Assembly: GCF_016086655.4 (NCBI RefSeq)
Contig: NC_052137.2
Coordinates: forward strand, 1 to 64,000
Reading direction: 5' to 3'
DNA: 64,000 bases
Origin: Lepeophtheirus salmonis
Taxonomy: Eukaryota > Arthropoda > Copepoda > Siphonostomatoida > Caligidae
Part shown: positions 32,230 through 43,660 of the stretch, one piece after another
How positions within the stretch are numbered: position 1 is the stretch's first letter
Layout of the letters: the number at the start of each line of letters is the position of its first letter
Translations under genes and position numbers: made by a program
Notes under the pieces: model-generated
Databases searched by the model: none
Told to the model about the DNA's origin: nothing
The model's input: the letters and a program-made list of their open reading frames with translations, nothing else

Positions 32230-33700
32230 ATTCGGAGAAATTTACATATACATAAAACATATTGAAGCAGAAAAGACTGGAATTACATTTTGAATTGTAC
32301 TTAACTTTCGTTTTTAGACAAAGGCACCTTCTATTTTGTACTGAACATACATTTGACACATCCTTGCCCACTCCCTGTGGATGAGAAATAGCTGCTGATC
32401 GAAGAGGGATTTTACGGTCAGGGTATCTTCAATTCTCACCCCGCCTTTTATCTGGGTCTCAACATTAAAGCAAACTTGGCATAAAATGTTAACCCCAACA
32501 ACTTGGACTTCTTTACAAACATTTCTTTGAGGATATTGTCCGCACATGGTGAGTACGTTTCGGTAGCACTTTTGACAAGTGCTGGCATCCTTGTTTTTTT
32601 TAGCATACACAGCAAATGCCAGGAGAAATTAGCTTTTTTTGTATACACAGAAGTAGGAGGCTTTTCGATACTAAAATAATCAAAACTGATTTGGTATTGA
32701 TTATCATAGGTTAGATTAGCTCTTGCAATGATGTATCTTCTATTTCTTTTTCTCCCCTGTTATTTTGAATACTGGTTATATTATTTTCAAGTTCTTCCTC
32801 AGTCTTTAAATCTTGAAAAATGTCATGTGGTAGAAATGATGTCCAAAGACCCACTTTTGCCTTGCAGAGCTTCGTATGGAGACCTGTTAATCCCATAATG
32901 AAAGGTTCTATTATGCATAAGCTGAACGAATCTTATTCCCTCGCTACAATAGTTGCTTTTTTGATCTTGCATCCAAGTGCACAACATATTTTCAAAGTCC
33001 TAATTAGCTTGTTCAAGGCTCTCCTTATTTTTTGAGTAGTGTGGCTTCCTGTGGACGACTTTTAAGGCTAGTTAATACTCCTTTAGACTATTTACCGCTC
33101 TATTTACAATTCGTGGCCCTTATAGAACTGAAGAATAGTGGGAGCACCGAACAAAGTAAATATGTCGATAAGATGATAGCCTTCTTCTAACGCCGTTGAT
33201 ATTGCCTTAAGAACCACAAAATTAGTGAGATGGTCTTGATACACCATTAAAAATTTTGTATTCTTGATCAGGATGGGCTTGAAAATCAACGAGATCAACT
33301 TGGCATCAAGAGTAGAACTCAGAAGACATCATTGGTTTAACCAAAATTCCTTTTTTGTCACCTTTTTGTTTTTTCTGGCAGAACTCACATAGTCTAAGAC
33401 ATAGGTCAACATCATAACGTGTAAAGTTCTTGTATTTTGAGCAAGTTCTTTCAAAATTCTGTCTCTTCCACCTTGACCGATAGCCAAATGGGTCTTATCC
33501 AGAAGGATAAATAACTCAGAGTCTGAGATATAAAATAGAATATTACTCGAATTTTCTATTAAATAATATATTAATTTGGTCTTATTCCCGACTGTCATTA
33601 TGTCATAATGTTGAAGAAGACAAATATACTCTTGGTCTCTTCCTAATGATTGACTTCGGCTGTTTTTTTCACTTCATCAATTAACGTTTAGAATCAAGTT
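32230..33700 (-). pseudogene. KRBA2/GIN-like integrase pseudogene
   Basis: Read leftward it gives, in order, an N-terminal region with MTVGNKTKLIYYLIENSSNI and HLAIGQGGRDRILKELAQN, an integrase core, and a C-terminal tail. The core has FLMVYQDHLTNFVVLKAI and YHLIDIFTLFGAPTILQF, then ESLEQAN and FVQLMHNRTFHYGINRSPYE. The tail includes GLTGL...CKAKVGLWTSFLPHDI and a cysteine-rich end RRCLCLKTKVKYNSKCNSS. This order matches the integrase found in KRBA2-like and GIN-like genes of DNA-transposon origin. The second catalytic aspartate has become tyrosine (QFYKGHEL in place of a D-N-G pattern), and there are several stops and frameshifts, so it is inactive. Confidence 0.65.
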
Positions 33701-34654
33701 TCAGAAAGAGAAACCTTATTTTTAGCTAAGTTGCCTTTTACTTGAGACAATTCATGGTAGAAGTGTTGTTGAATGTCAGCCTGGAGTGGTTCATGCCCTG
33801 CCACTACATTATCTTTCGACATACGGAAACTAGAAACTACATGAAAAATTGCTGAGAAAATCATTTGTGAAAATAAATATATTGCATAAGTTCCAGATAA
33901 ACAGGGCTGGGAGGAGTTGTGTTAAATGCAATCGTACCCTCAAATACTATTTCAATTATCCGGTTCCTTTGTCTTATTTTTCTGATACACCCAAAAAAAA
34001 AAAAAAAATTTTATTTATACTTTATCCGTAATTTCTAGTGATGGAAAATGATATGCTACTATCACAATTATGCTCATCACTTTAAAACTCATGAAATTTT
34101 ACTTCATTATTATGACCTCATCAAAAGTTATCATAATAAGTTATAGCTTATAAGGATATAAAGCAGATTCAAGCTAAAATTACCTATATTGACCATATAT
34201 AAACTTCAATTTGTGTGGTAAAATCCTCTTCCTGCATCTTCAGATATATTTAGATATTAAGGGTTGGGGGATTTATTATTATATTTGAAAATAATCCCCC
34301 CTTTGTCTAATTTATATGTTTTAGTTTAGAGGTCGTCAAACCAGGGACCAAACAACTATGTAGTCTCATGGCAGAGGGCCAAAAAACTATCGCTGCAGAG
34401 ACATGGTGGAAAACCATGTTATTGAACTATAATGGATGTTTAGAGAAAACAAGGATTCAGTATAATTTTATTTAAACAATACTCTTATTTTTTACTACAG
34501 GATTATAATCAAGAAATTAAATATAAACACAATTTAAAAGAAAAATCGATATTTTACTAGAAAAAGGAAATTAGGAACAATACTAATTAATTAATGAGAC
34601 ACTTTTTTCTACATATTTTGTAGTGTTTTTTTATTTTGTATCAGGTTAAATATT
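33701..34654. other. AT-rich spacer with a possible hAT end
   Basis: GGTCGTCAAACCAGGGACC near 34331 followed by GCAGAGGGCC resembles the start of hAT-type ends. It could be the right end of the transposase pseudogene that follows. Nothing else was recognised. Confidence 0.35.
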
Positions 34655-36010
34655 TATCGAAAACAGGAGCAAAACATCAATCAGGTGGTCGTCACGCAAT
34701 CTTGTTCTCAAATTACTATTAGCCTACTTCATTTTACAAAAGAGTTGTACACAAGCTTATATGCATCAAAACAAGGGTATTATCAGTTTTGCGCTATTCA
34801 TAATATATTTATAGGTATTCTCCGGTTGGTAATGTACAGTTCCTATCAAAGTCACGAGTGGATTCGAAAAGAAATTTTGATTTCAAAGGTTCAATAAATT
34901 GTAAGTCAATTAATTCAAACTGGTATTTATCTGGCACTTGCTCCACATCTGTTTCGAAAGTAGTGCCAAATAATTGAAATATAATTTTATATTTCCAGAA
35001 GTCAGCAAAACGTGAGAAACACTCTTTAACTCATTAATAGAACTCATGAAGACGTCTGTGATTTTGGAGGCTTGGGAAATGAGAGTAGTTTCCTTTTTGG
35101 AGCTGTGATTCCCAAACTTGTATTTTTCTCTCAAAAACAGTCATTCGACGACCAAACATCTCAAATACAATCTTCTTCTTTCCTAGAAGTTCAAGATTCA
35201 AAGTGAGTCAAAGTGTCCATGAAGATCGTGAAAAGCTAGCCCACTGTGGAGCTTGAATGTAAGAAATATTTTGTTTCTTGCTCGATAATAACATAGATAT
35301 AATTTCTCTCAATCCATATACTCGTTCTAGCTTTTCCCCACCGGGATAGCCATCGAACATTGTAAAATATTTTAGCTCACTATACTCTGCTTTTTTTAGT
35401 TGTTTTTTTTAGAAAATCTTGAAACTGACGATGATTTAGTTCTCTTTACAATATTAAATTCAATACTTTTACGACCAAACATGATATCTTTTTAATTCAG
35501 TAAAATTGTACACAACGCTTCATAATGAATAATGCAATATATATATATTTTTTTTTTCAATACCTACATGATTTTGGAGGAATGCAACAAAGCCTTTTTT
35601 CTCTACAACCATTGCAGGTGCTTCATCTGTGATTACTCCAGAAGTATTTGTTAAATCCAAATTTATTTCGGTAATCCATTTTAGTCAAATCAATTGAACA
35701 AATTCTTCCACAATATCAAATGCTCTTGTCACACCTCTGACAAAAACTGCAAGCTGACAAAAATCCTTCAAATCTATTGATTCATCAATACCAATGGAAA
35801 AATACTCCAGATTATGCAAAATATTACTTAAACCACTTCTGATAATTGCTGCCAGATCTTCAATTCACCTTGTTACTGTTTTTGTCGACAAACTAATTGC
35901 AGAAAATAATTCCTCTTCTTTTTCTGGACAAACTACCTTTCCTACCTTAAACAAAAATTATTTAAAAACTCTCCATTTGTAAGAGGTGTCATCCTTTTCA
36001 CAATTTATAT
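34655..36010 (-). pseudogene. hAT transposase pseudogene (GTF2IRD2/ZBED-like type)
   Basis: Read leftward, the sequence yields VCPEKEEELFSAISLSTKTV, then IEDLAAIIRSGLSNILHNLE, then YFSIGIDESIDLKDFCQLAV with VRGVTRAF, then GVITDEAPAMVVEKKGFVAF (normally TDGAPA). Later comes WLSRGKSLERVYGLREII, the W-L-S-R-G block. Near the end comes SNLRTRLRDDHLIDVL, the region of the hAT dimerisation domain. This order is that of the hAT-derived transposases related to GTF2IRD2 and FAM200/ZBED genes. At least three stops and several frameshifts make it inactive. The BED finger is not visible at the N-terminus. Confidence 0.72.
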
Positions 36011-36544
36011 TGATACCCTGTAGCTAGCACGAGGGTTTCGGCCACTTTCTTCGTTGTTTTAGTAAAAAAGGAAGATTACTTTGTTAAGTTATTTCTCAAG
36101 TGCATTATTTGCACTCTCGAGGTGCAAAGAATGAAATTTTTGAAGGCTTTCAACTATTATTTTGGATTAGCATTCCTACATTTAGATGATAATCTATGAT
36201 AAGATGACGAGCTGGTCAAAATTTACTCGCAACCGTTCTCTGCTTTAGTTCATGCTAGCTTGATGACTATGTAATCGAAATATGTTGTAGATTACAGGAA
36301 ATAAGTTAGCATACACAAAACACAAGTCCCTATGTCATATGCTTCCCTTTGTATTATTATTGACAGTCTGTAACTTATATGATTTGTCGATATTATTTAT
36401 AATACCTACTAGGTGTATTAAATGTTGTTTATTAAATAATTTGCCTGCAACCATCAGGCAGTATATACATTACCTTAGTATTATATATAATGCCGGATTT
36501 TCATTCTTTCCCAGTAACATCTTTATATATATATTTATATACAA

Positions 36545-36600
36545 CGCTCAGAAGGGATCAACAAGAAATTGTATTCTTGTCCTTTTGGAAAAGGACAATA
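36545..36600 (+). repeat. Short dispersed repeat with conserved core, copy 1
   Basis: Core string CAAGAAATTGTATTCTTGTC followed by CTTTTGGAAA. The same core occurs at 56058-56098 (+) and, on the opposite strand, at 63080-63126. All three have AT-rich flanks with TATATA and a downstream TTTATTTATCAAAA-like block. The nature of the repeat is unknown. Confidence 0.55.
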
Positions 36601-36667
36601 AGTATATATAGGCATATTATTTCGTTTATTTATCAAAAGAATATATTATAAAACTGAGACGACAAGA

Positions 36668-37196
36668 TGAACTCTCTGTCGGTATGTTTACTAGCCAACA
36701 TAAGTAAACAATGTTCATGTTCTATTAAATTTATACCCTGAAGGCATGTACTAAAATACAAATGAATAAAAGAGACATAATAGAAACTTTGTGCATATGT
36801 ATATTATAAACCTTTAAAGTTATAAGCAAGCCTCATACTTATACAAAAAATAGCCAAAAATTAGAGAGTCCTGCTCCAACGGTTAAACCAATATTCATAA
36901 CAACAATTAACATTTCACCTTCTTTCATGTGTTCCCTATGAAACAAGAGGGTTTAACCCCAAAAATTAAAGCAAATATTGTCAATACATCCTTTTGTAAT
37001 GGAGAATGGAATTATGAAAGCAACGTCTGACTTAAATATAAACCTGGAAGGGTTTTGTAGTAATTCATATAGTCATATTTCTTCCGTCTTTTTTTTTACT
37101 TAAATATATTATTCTTACGTCCGTGTAGTACCAATTATTTGGCTGAATATTACAGCAAATAAACAAAGGAATGAAAATAATTATCCTACTAGACGT
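36668..37196 (-). pseudogene. Partial duplicate of the ENT gene tail
   Basis: Aligns over its whole length with 37729-38290, which holds the 3' UTR, the last exon, the last intron and part of the preceding exon of the nucleoside transporter gene. The copied last exon has the acceptor-like CTTCCAG but then reads VYI followed by TAA. The encoded copy of the GLTVGAGLSNF segment is still recognisable (LTVGAGLSNF). Small deletions shift the frame and the poly(A) signal equivalent is altered (TCTATT in place of TTTATT on the plus strand). It is therefore a dead tandem copy in the same orientation, about 1.07 kb downstream. It stops abruptly inside the preceding exon. Confidence 0.88.
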
Positions 37197-37728
37197 TCTC
37201 TTTCCTCTAATTATTGTTATGAACGTTGGTTCGTTGCATTCGAATTAGATCTTGCATTGCCTTGTACACTTCTTAAGAGTTATTGAACAATAATTTAATT
37301 GTTTTGAAGAATTGACAAATTACCTATTGGTTTCAAGCCTTTATATGTATAGTTAAAGGTTGCCTAATAAAATAAATGTAGCGATGTGATAAAAACAAAA
37401 ATGGTTTATTAATCTAAACTTTGTTCTAATAGGACATGAACAAACTAAAAATATATATATATTACCCCCAAAGAGATGCAACAGTCTATGGCTTGTCGTT
37501 TCAACTGGTTGTTTAAAAAATGACCGATGCTGAGAATTCATGTCATTTAAACACTGTCATTGATAAAATTATCAATTTAATGTATTTAATAATTATTATG
37601 TTTTCTACATATGATAATAAATTAATAGTTGGGCAGACAAAAAATATAGAAGGCCAATTTTTTTTTTTTTTTCAAATAGTTAATTTCCCTATTGACAGTC
37701 GAGGTTGAGAGTGGATAAAAAAGATTAT
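37197..37728. other. Spacer between ENT tail copies
   Basis: AT-rich, with a T-run at about 37658-37671. No gene was recognised. Confidence 0.4.
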
Positions 37729-37784
37729 CGTAAAACTGTCTATCGGTTTGTTTACAAGGTAACATAACTAAACAATGTTCATAT

Positions 37785-37790
37785 TTTATT
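37785..37790 (-). promoter_or_regulatory. Poly(A) signal of the ENT gene
   Basis: AATAAA on the minus strand, about 128 nt past the stop codon of the nucleoside transporter gene. The position is suitable for 3'-end formation. Confidence 0.5.
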
Positions 37791-37917
37791 AAAATTATAC
37801 CCTGAACACATATAACACAAAATACAAATGAATACGAGAATCATAATTAAAATTATGTACTTATGTATATTCTAAGCTTTTAAGATTATAAGCAAGCCTC
37901 AAACTCATACAAAAAAA

Positions 37918-39506
37918 TCATAATAGTCCAAGCAAGAAATTAGAGAGTCCTGCTCCAACGGTTAAACCAATAATCATGGCCGCAATTAAGATTTCGCCTC
38001 CTTTCATTTGTTCTCTTTGAACTGCGAGGGTTTTAGGACCAAACATTAAACAAATATTGCCAATATATCCGTTTGTAATGGAAAATATAATTATGAGAAT
38101 TATGAAAGCAGCATCTGATTCAATATACACCTGGAAGGGTTTTGTGATCATTCATATATTCAAATTTCTTCCGTGATTTTTTTCACTACAATAAAAATAT
38201 ATTATACTTACGTCCGTGTAGTACCGATTATCTGGCTGAATATTACAGCAAAGAAACAAAGGAATGAAAATAATCCTGCTAATAGACGAAAATAAAAGGA
38301 TGTATGATCCCATAGATGATGGCTTTGGCCATTGGATCCAACCAGCCAAGAATCTACCAAAATAATCTCCTATATTATACATTAGAAAACTCCCAATAGG
38401 AATAAAATATTTGGTATGCCATTCTGTTGCCTAAAACTATTTAAAATGAGTAAAGTTCTTTATTATATTGAGCGGTTACGTGATGGGGATCAACTGTTGA
38501 GGATATAAGGGATGTCAGCGCAGGAAAACGGCTAGAGTAACAAGGAAATTGATAAAGATAGCAAGGATCCAAACCCAGAGCTTTCTCAAAATATATTTTA
38601 TTTCATTGAAACTATTGTCATCGACTTCCTTTCTTTCAATCATTTTTTCTTCAAGGGATGGATCCTCTTGGACATTTTCTTCTGGATGAAAATACTTTAT
38701 GGAGTACATAATATAAGTATTTTAAAAAAAATCAATCAATCAAATTTACCTTATAAAAATCCGTTTTCGTCATGAGAATAATTAAAACCCCACAAATGAA
38801 TGTAAATAAGGTAGCTAGAACAAAACACATAAAAGCGGCTGTGTTATGATCAGCCCCAGCTGCTAGAATGCCAATGTTAACAGAGCATGAAATTATTCCA
38901 CCGATAGCCTGTCCTTGAGTTAGAGCATTCATATAATTTGAGGGAAATGCGGCAGCAACACCACCTGTGCCACCCTGAAAGAGGGACATAGCACTGTTCA
39001 TAATCACTATGGTTGCCAGAGTGACTCCTAGAAACAGACCCTGCAATGAGTCTGTATTTACTTTAGCAAATATAACTGTTGATATGAGAAGAATAAATAT
39101 GACAGAGATGGACGTGAGTAATCGTGGAATGATGGGCACTTTACGGCCACAGATAATAGTGAATAAGAGTCCAATTATATATGGAACCATCGATGAGATG
39201 GATAGATATGATCCCCAATGCACTTGAGTGTCGTTCAACTCCCCCTTTTTTAAATGATTAGAATCGTTCTGGAGGGATGTGTAGAGATGTTGTTGTTCCG
39301 GTATATCTCGGAATTTATACATCCAGTATTCATGTACTAAAATGGAAATATATGAAAAACTGCACATTATTATTTTTTTTTTTTTTTTTAGATTTACCAG
39401 CTACCATCATATTCCAGGGGAGGAGAGTCGTGATGCCGATCCATATCATCACAATGAAAATAAATCGATATGAATCCTTGGGATGTAACGGTTTTGTCCT
39501 ATCCAT
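37918..39506 (-). CDS. Equilibrative nucleoside transporter (SLC29/ENT family), five exons
   Basis: Moves nucleosides across membranes by facilitated diffusion. Exons, all minus: 39506-39398, 39336-38750, 38694-38480, 38430-38212 and 38130-37918. Introns are 61, 55, 49 and 81 bp, all GT-AG and in phase. The product is about 447 residues, close to the family norm. Exon 1 has HPKDSYRFIF and TTLLPWNM. Exon 2 has EYWMYKFRD and FQGGTGGVAAAFPSNYMNAL, spans helices 2-6 and ends FYK. Then a charged loop (HPEENVQEDPSLEEK), helix 7, GDYFGRFLAGW in helix 8, RIIFIPLFLCCNI in helix 9, and the final helices ending LSNFLLGLL. Eleven helices in all. A one-base loss in the T-run (A4 at 38525-38528 on plus) breaks the frame in exon 3 before the conserved FPALTS. 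One extra T restores everything. Either this is an assembly error or the gene is dead. An acceptor-like CATCACAG 23 nt before the ATG suggests a 5' UTR intron. Confidence 0.9.
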
Positions 39507-39952
39507 GTTTTCTCACTGATTATCCTGTGATGAAAACTCAAACATGGAGTTCAAAAGAACACTAACTTTAACAAGTAAATAATAAATAAATCGTTTGTCT
39601 TATCTCTAACTTCTAGAGAGAGAGAGTGAAGCACATGCGAACGAAAAAAGAAAAAAAAAGATAGAAGGATTAGAGTCAATATTTGAATTTTGATACAGTA
39701 ACTTATTTTTACAACAGTAAGAGATTTTCATTCATCATGATGTAAAATTTATTAGTATAAAAAAATGTTATACAATACAAAATCAAAAAAAAAAATAATA
39801 ATAACATCTCTTCATTTAAGTGTGCAATTACTCAACTTATTTCAAGGCTTTTTTTATATAATTCCTATTCATTTCACGCCTTAAATTTTGTCAATTTGAT
39901 ACGACACCTAAAGTCAAAAGTCATTTGTTTACTGATTTGCCTACTTTAAATG
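39507..39952. other. Upstream region of the ENT gene
   Basis: Presumed 5' UTR and promoter of the minus-strand transporter gene. A (GA)n tract lies at about 39617-39628. No clear TATA or initiator can be assigned. Confidence 0.35.
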
Positions 39953-40087
39953 ATGGATGTGAAATTTGAGTCTGAGCCCATCTTTAATCCAGTCAGTATA
40001 AATCACACAATTCCTAAATTACTCCCTGACAGTGGCGCCGAAACCATAGAAGCTACGAGAGCCAATACAATACAATTCGGTTATTAG
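39953..40087 (+). pseudogene. Retroelement aspartic protease fragment
   Basis: A 44-residue open frame ends at TAG. It contains NHTIPKLLPDSGAETIEA, where L-L-P-D-S-G-A-E is the active-site motif of retroelement aspartic proteases (D-S/T-G-A). The surrounding reverse transcriptase and capsid regions are not visible. It is probably a short relic of a Gypsy-like retrotransposon. Confidence 0.45.
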
Positions 40088-40288
40088 GTTTCCTACTCTT
40101 AACTTGCAAATACATTGCAATTGTGCAAGTCCCTGGTCACCCAAAACAAAAGGTACACAGAGGGCATGTATTACTGCAGTGGCATCTTTATAAAGGGCTC
40201 AAAATGCCTCCCCCAATAGTGTCTGAAGCCAAAAAAATATTATGATAGATACGAGTATATATTGATTGGGAAAAAGTCATTTCGTATT

Positions 40289-40520
40289 TTTGTTTTATGT
40301 CAATGCTTAATAAGAAGTGTTACAATCATATTATTTAAGCCAAGTATGCCCTGTTCTGTTCGATAACTTGTTGCCATGATTTCTGTCTTATTCGAGTTTC
40401 TTTTGTACCCAGCCGTCTGCAAATAGTTAACATGACAGTTTATCTCGATACTTTCCATGATTTTATCGACATTTTCGACGACAATCCTACTTGTGCGTAG
40501 CACATCATTCACCTCTATTA
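40289..40520 (-). pseudogene. Mariner transposase N-terminal fragment
   Basis: Reads SRIVVENVDKIMESIEINCH followed by LQTAGYKRN. This corresponds to the linker and second DNA-binding helix block of mariner transposases (R-S-G-R-P...V-D-K-I-M-E...NRH...L..AGYK). Part of the middle has been lost. The fragment at 45119-45367 on the plus strand carries the equivalent region. Confidence 0.5.
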
Positions 40521-43271
40521 CACTATTTTATAGTATTTAATTTATGAAAATGTATAATAATTTATCATACTCAGTCATTGGTTCTGATACTGATAAAATT
40601 ATCAATTCAATGGATTTAATCATACATCAAAGTATATTAATAATAATTAGCAATTGGCAACAAGAAAACTACAAAAGTACCATATGTTTTTTTGTTTTTT
40701 TCAAACTTATCCATTTTTATTTGTTAGTAACGGGTACGAGAGTATAAACAACCACTTGTTGGGTCTTAAAGAAGGCAAAATCAATCTCTTGTGAGATTGT
40801 TAATGAGGATGTTTTTGTTCCTTTTAAATATTTAGTTACATAAGAGAATAAATTATATAAAAATAAATTGTATGGCAATGCATTCTAATCAAAACAGGAA
40901 TATTTTTTGCAAGACATGCATAGTATTTAAGTGTTCGGCATAATACGCTATTGACTTTTTTAACAATAAATTAAAGGAGTGATCGCAAGAACTGAGAGTC
41001 CAAAGAGATACAACTGAACCAATGACTGGCTGGACAGGGCCGAAGAAATTTATACGCATGCAACACCGTTCCAAATGTTTACAAGTTAAGGCGGATTCAC
41101 TCAAATCATTTAACAAACATAATTTCTTGCTTTTTATTATTGTGATTCCACTTCACTTCATAATTTGTTGGGGAAAATTAAAAGTTAATAGATTAGAACT
41201 TTAGAGAACCGACCTTGATACGTCTATATCACTACTTGGAATTATATAAGTTCTTTACTGAAACTAAAGAACCACATGCAGCATGTCGTTAACTTCCTTC
41301 TATCTCGCAACCTCCTTGTATTTCGCAACCTCTCATCCGAACAGAAAAAAAGCCTAAAATTAGTTGGACAAGTCATTATTAATATGGAATTATTATTCAA
41401 TGAATGTTAGGAATTGTTCACAGCTTCTCAAAAACTCATTCTAATTCCACCAATCAACGTTCAAAACACCGAGGAGGGGAAAAGAAGAAAAAAATTGAGA
41501 GCTCCCCACAAAATGTATTGTAAATTTTTGTATTAATGAGGTAATGGGAGATTACATATACATAGATATTTATATATTAAGAACTGAGATATTACTACAA
41601 TGATGTAACATTAGTTCAGAAGGTCATTTGTCAACCATTTGGGATATTTTTATTTGAAAAAAAAAATCCAATTATTAGACGTAAATAGCTGAATATTTAC
41701 CTATATCTATAAATAAATAAAAAAATGCCTGTAAAATGATTAACATTGAAATTAAATTATATCGTAAAAATTTGTTTATGGCTATATGGTGCAATTTCTT
41801 TTTATAAAGATGTATATTTAGTTATTTGAAACTAATCAATGCTCTTTTACTAACAACCTTTTTTCCTTTTACGTTTTTTAAGGAATTTTTTTTTTCTTTA
41901 CAAACTACTCAGCTACATATAGGTAAAGAAAGAAAGAAATTATAATCTCAAAACAATTCTTTTTCTCTACGTTTTGCCTAGATATGTGTATCGTCTAAGT
42001 GTTAACAACTTCTTTTTCTTTTTTGTTTTTTTGTCTTCTTACAATACAGTAATAACGGTTTTATTATTACTGGTTGGACTAGCATCCCCTCTGGTATCGA
42101 AAGACCTGGATCCGATTTTCTGTATAATTTTGACGCCATAAGCCTAGTGGCGCACATTGTTATCCAAAATCCTATAGCAGAAAAGGAATTTTCTATATGA
42201 TAAGGGCAATTAAAACGTGGTCAAAAGAGCTTAAAATTGAATAACGAAGGTTTTGAATAAAAAGTATATGTGGTTCGTCAACATACACATATACAAAAAG
42301 TTTTTTCTCAAAATTGTGTGTAGATTACATTAATGTATTCTTTGACAAATTATCGTCAATTTCTATCTACGAATTATTCTTATTAATCCCTTGAAGGCGT
42401 TGCAAAATGCAATGAAAGTAGGTAAAATGGATCATCATAATGGGGCGTGAGTGTTTTTTACTTATATTTGTTTCCCAACAAAGCGACAGATAGTGGCGCC
42501 GTCTTGTGGTAAAATAATACAACTCCCTAAATAGTAATATTTATTAAAAAATAGTATGTAGAAGTTTTTATCCCATAGAGATCGTTGTAAAAAATAACTC
42601 TTCTGAGCACACCATATTTTAAACAACAAGCGACAAACTGGAAGACCACCTAGCGGATTCTATATTTAAATTTTGCTCATGTCCTATTAAAGAATGTAAA
42701 ATTTATATACATTAATTGAAAGGGTCCAAATCAGTGTTTCCCAAAGTGGGTGATACCCCTATCTTGGGGTGGTAATGTGAAAAGGGGCGATTGGGGGGGC
42801 GGTAGAGCAAAACAGCAGTTATTAAATATTATTACACAAAACAAACAAATTGATCTACAAAATTTTAAAAAATGTGATTACAAGGTAGTAGCAATGAATA
42901 TTTTGAATATTATGCGGTTTGATAGGATAGAAGTACGTTATATATTGTGATCGTACTATTGTACTTCATTATAGGTGCCTAAGTATATATTTTATATACT
43001 TGGAATAAATACTTATACTATAGTTAAGAACGTGGAATTATAAAAAAGTAAGATCCATGAACTAAAACCCAAATTATTTACCCTAAAATATCAAGCATGT
43101 TCTTAAGGTATGCCCAGTAATTAAAAAACTGTTTAACGATATTTTTCCAATCAATAACCCTTTATTTCTTTAACTATTAAAACCGAAAAGCCCCTGAGAG
43201 TCATAAAACCTATTCGTCTCCGGCTTCGAGAAATGTTTAAGTCGCGAAAAATATTGGAAATATAGTTTTAA
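40521..43271. other. Long AT-rich stretch, mostly without recognised content
   Basis: A minus-strand frame at 41116-40889 (LTCKHLERCCMRINFFGPVQ) and plus-strand frames on the same segment show no known domain. The segment at 42040-42190 is less AT-rich but did not fold as a tRNA by eye. A hAT-like end lies at 42733. Confidence 0.35.
42733..42830 (+). mobile_element. hAT-like terminal sequence
   Basis: CAGTGTTTCCCAAAGTGGGT followed by GATACCCCTATCTTGGGGTG resembles the terminal inverted repeats of hAT elements. The inner CCCCTATCTTGGGG can fold on itself. The opposite end and a transposase were not found nearby. Confidence 0.4.
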
Positions 43272-43490
43272 TCAGTTCACAACAATCCACTAACGGTGTG
43301 TGTCACAATAAGAGGCTATTACGACGTCATTAACAATATTTCTAAAAGATCACTCCAGGTCAATTTTAAATGTGACCGACCCACAGCAAATTTTTGTTTG
43401 GAACCAATATGTGACCAATTTTTTGTAGATACCGGTGCAGATTGAGCTTGTTTAAAGAGCTTAATTAGTTATGCCCCCTTAAAAGCATAG
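43272..43490 (+). pseudogene. Retroelement aspartic protease fragment
   Basis: An open frame from 43272 runs through LTVCVTIRGYYDVINN to FKCDRPTANF and then EPICDQFFVDTGAD, an aspartic protease active-site motif (D-T-G-A-D). A TGA follows, then ACLKSLISYAPLKA to a TAG. The spacing from the active site to the LKSL block is normal for retroelement proteases. The neighbours show no reverse transcriptase. It is not the same family copy as the 39.95 kb fragment, since the residues flanking the motif differ. Confidence 0.5.
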
Positions 43491-43660
43491 TAATCTTGGA
43501 CCTGTTTAGGATTGTCAAAGTGAAGCTCAATACTAGTAAGTATGTAATAAGTATTTAAGATTCTAAATTTTTCAGCAATGCTTTCCCAAATTACAAATAA
43601 TGAGTAGGCAAATTCTAATAGCTTTGAGAAATGTTAAATGTAGTAAATACAATCTACATA

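Noticed and set aside
39009..39227. Plus-strand open frame within the transporter gene
   Set aside because: It is the antisense shadow of exon 2, which carries strong family motifs on the minus strand.
40028..40048. TGGCGCC string resembling a retroviral-type tRNA primer-binding site
   Set aside because: It falls inside the open frame encoding the DSGA protease motif and no LTR precedes it. The bases are explained as codons.
42075..42150. Possible tRNA-like segment
   Set aside because: A box-B-like GGATCCGATTTT is present, but no acceptor stem or box A with correct spacing could be formed by eye.
42485..42515. Another DSGA-encoding string (GATAGTGGCGCC)
   Set aside because: The frame is open for only a few codons and no other protease feature is present. 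A four-residue match alone is not evidence.
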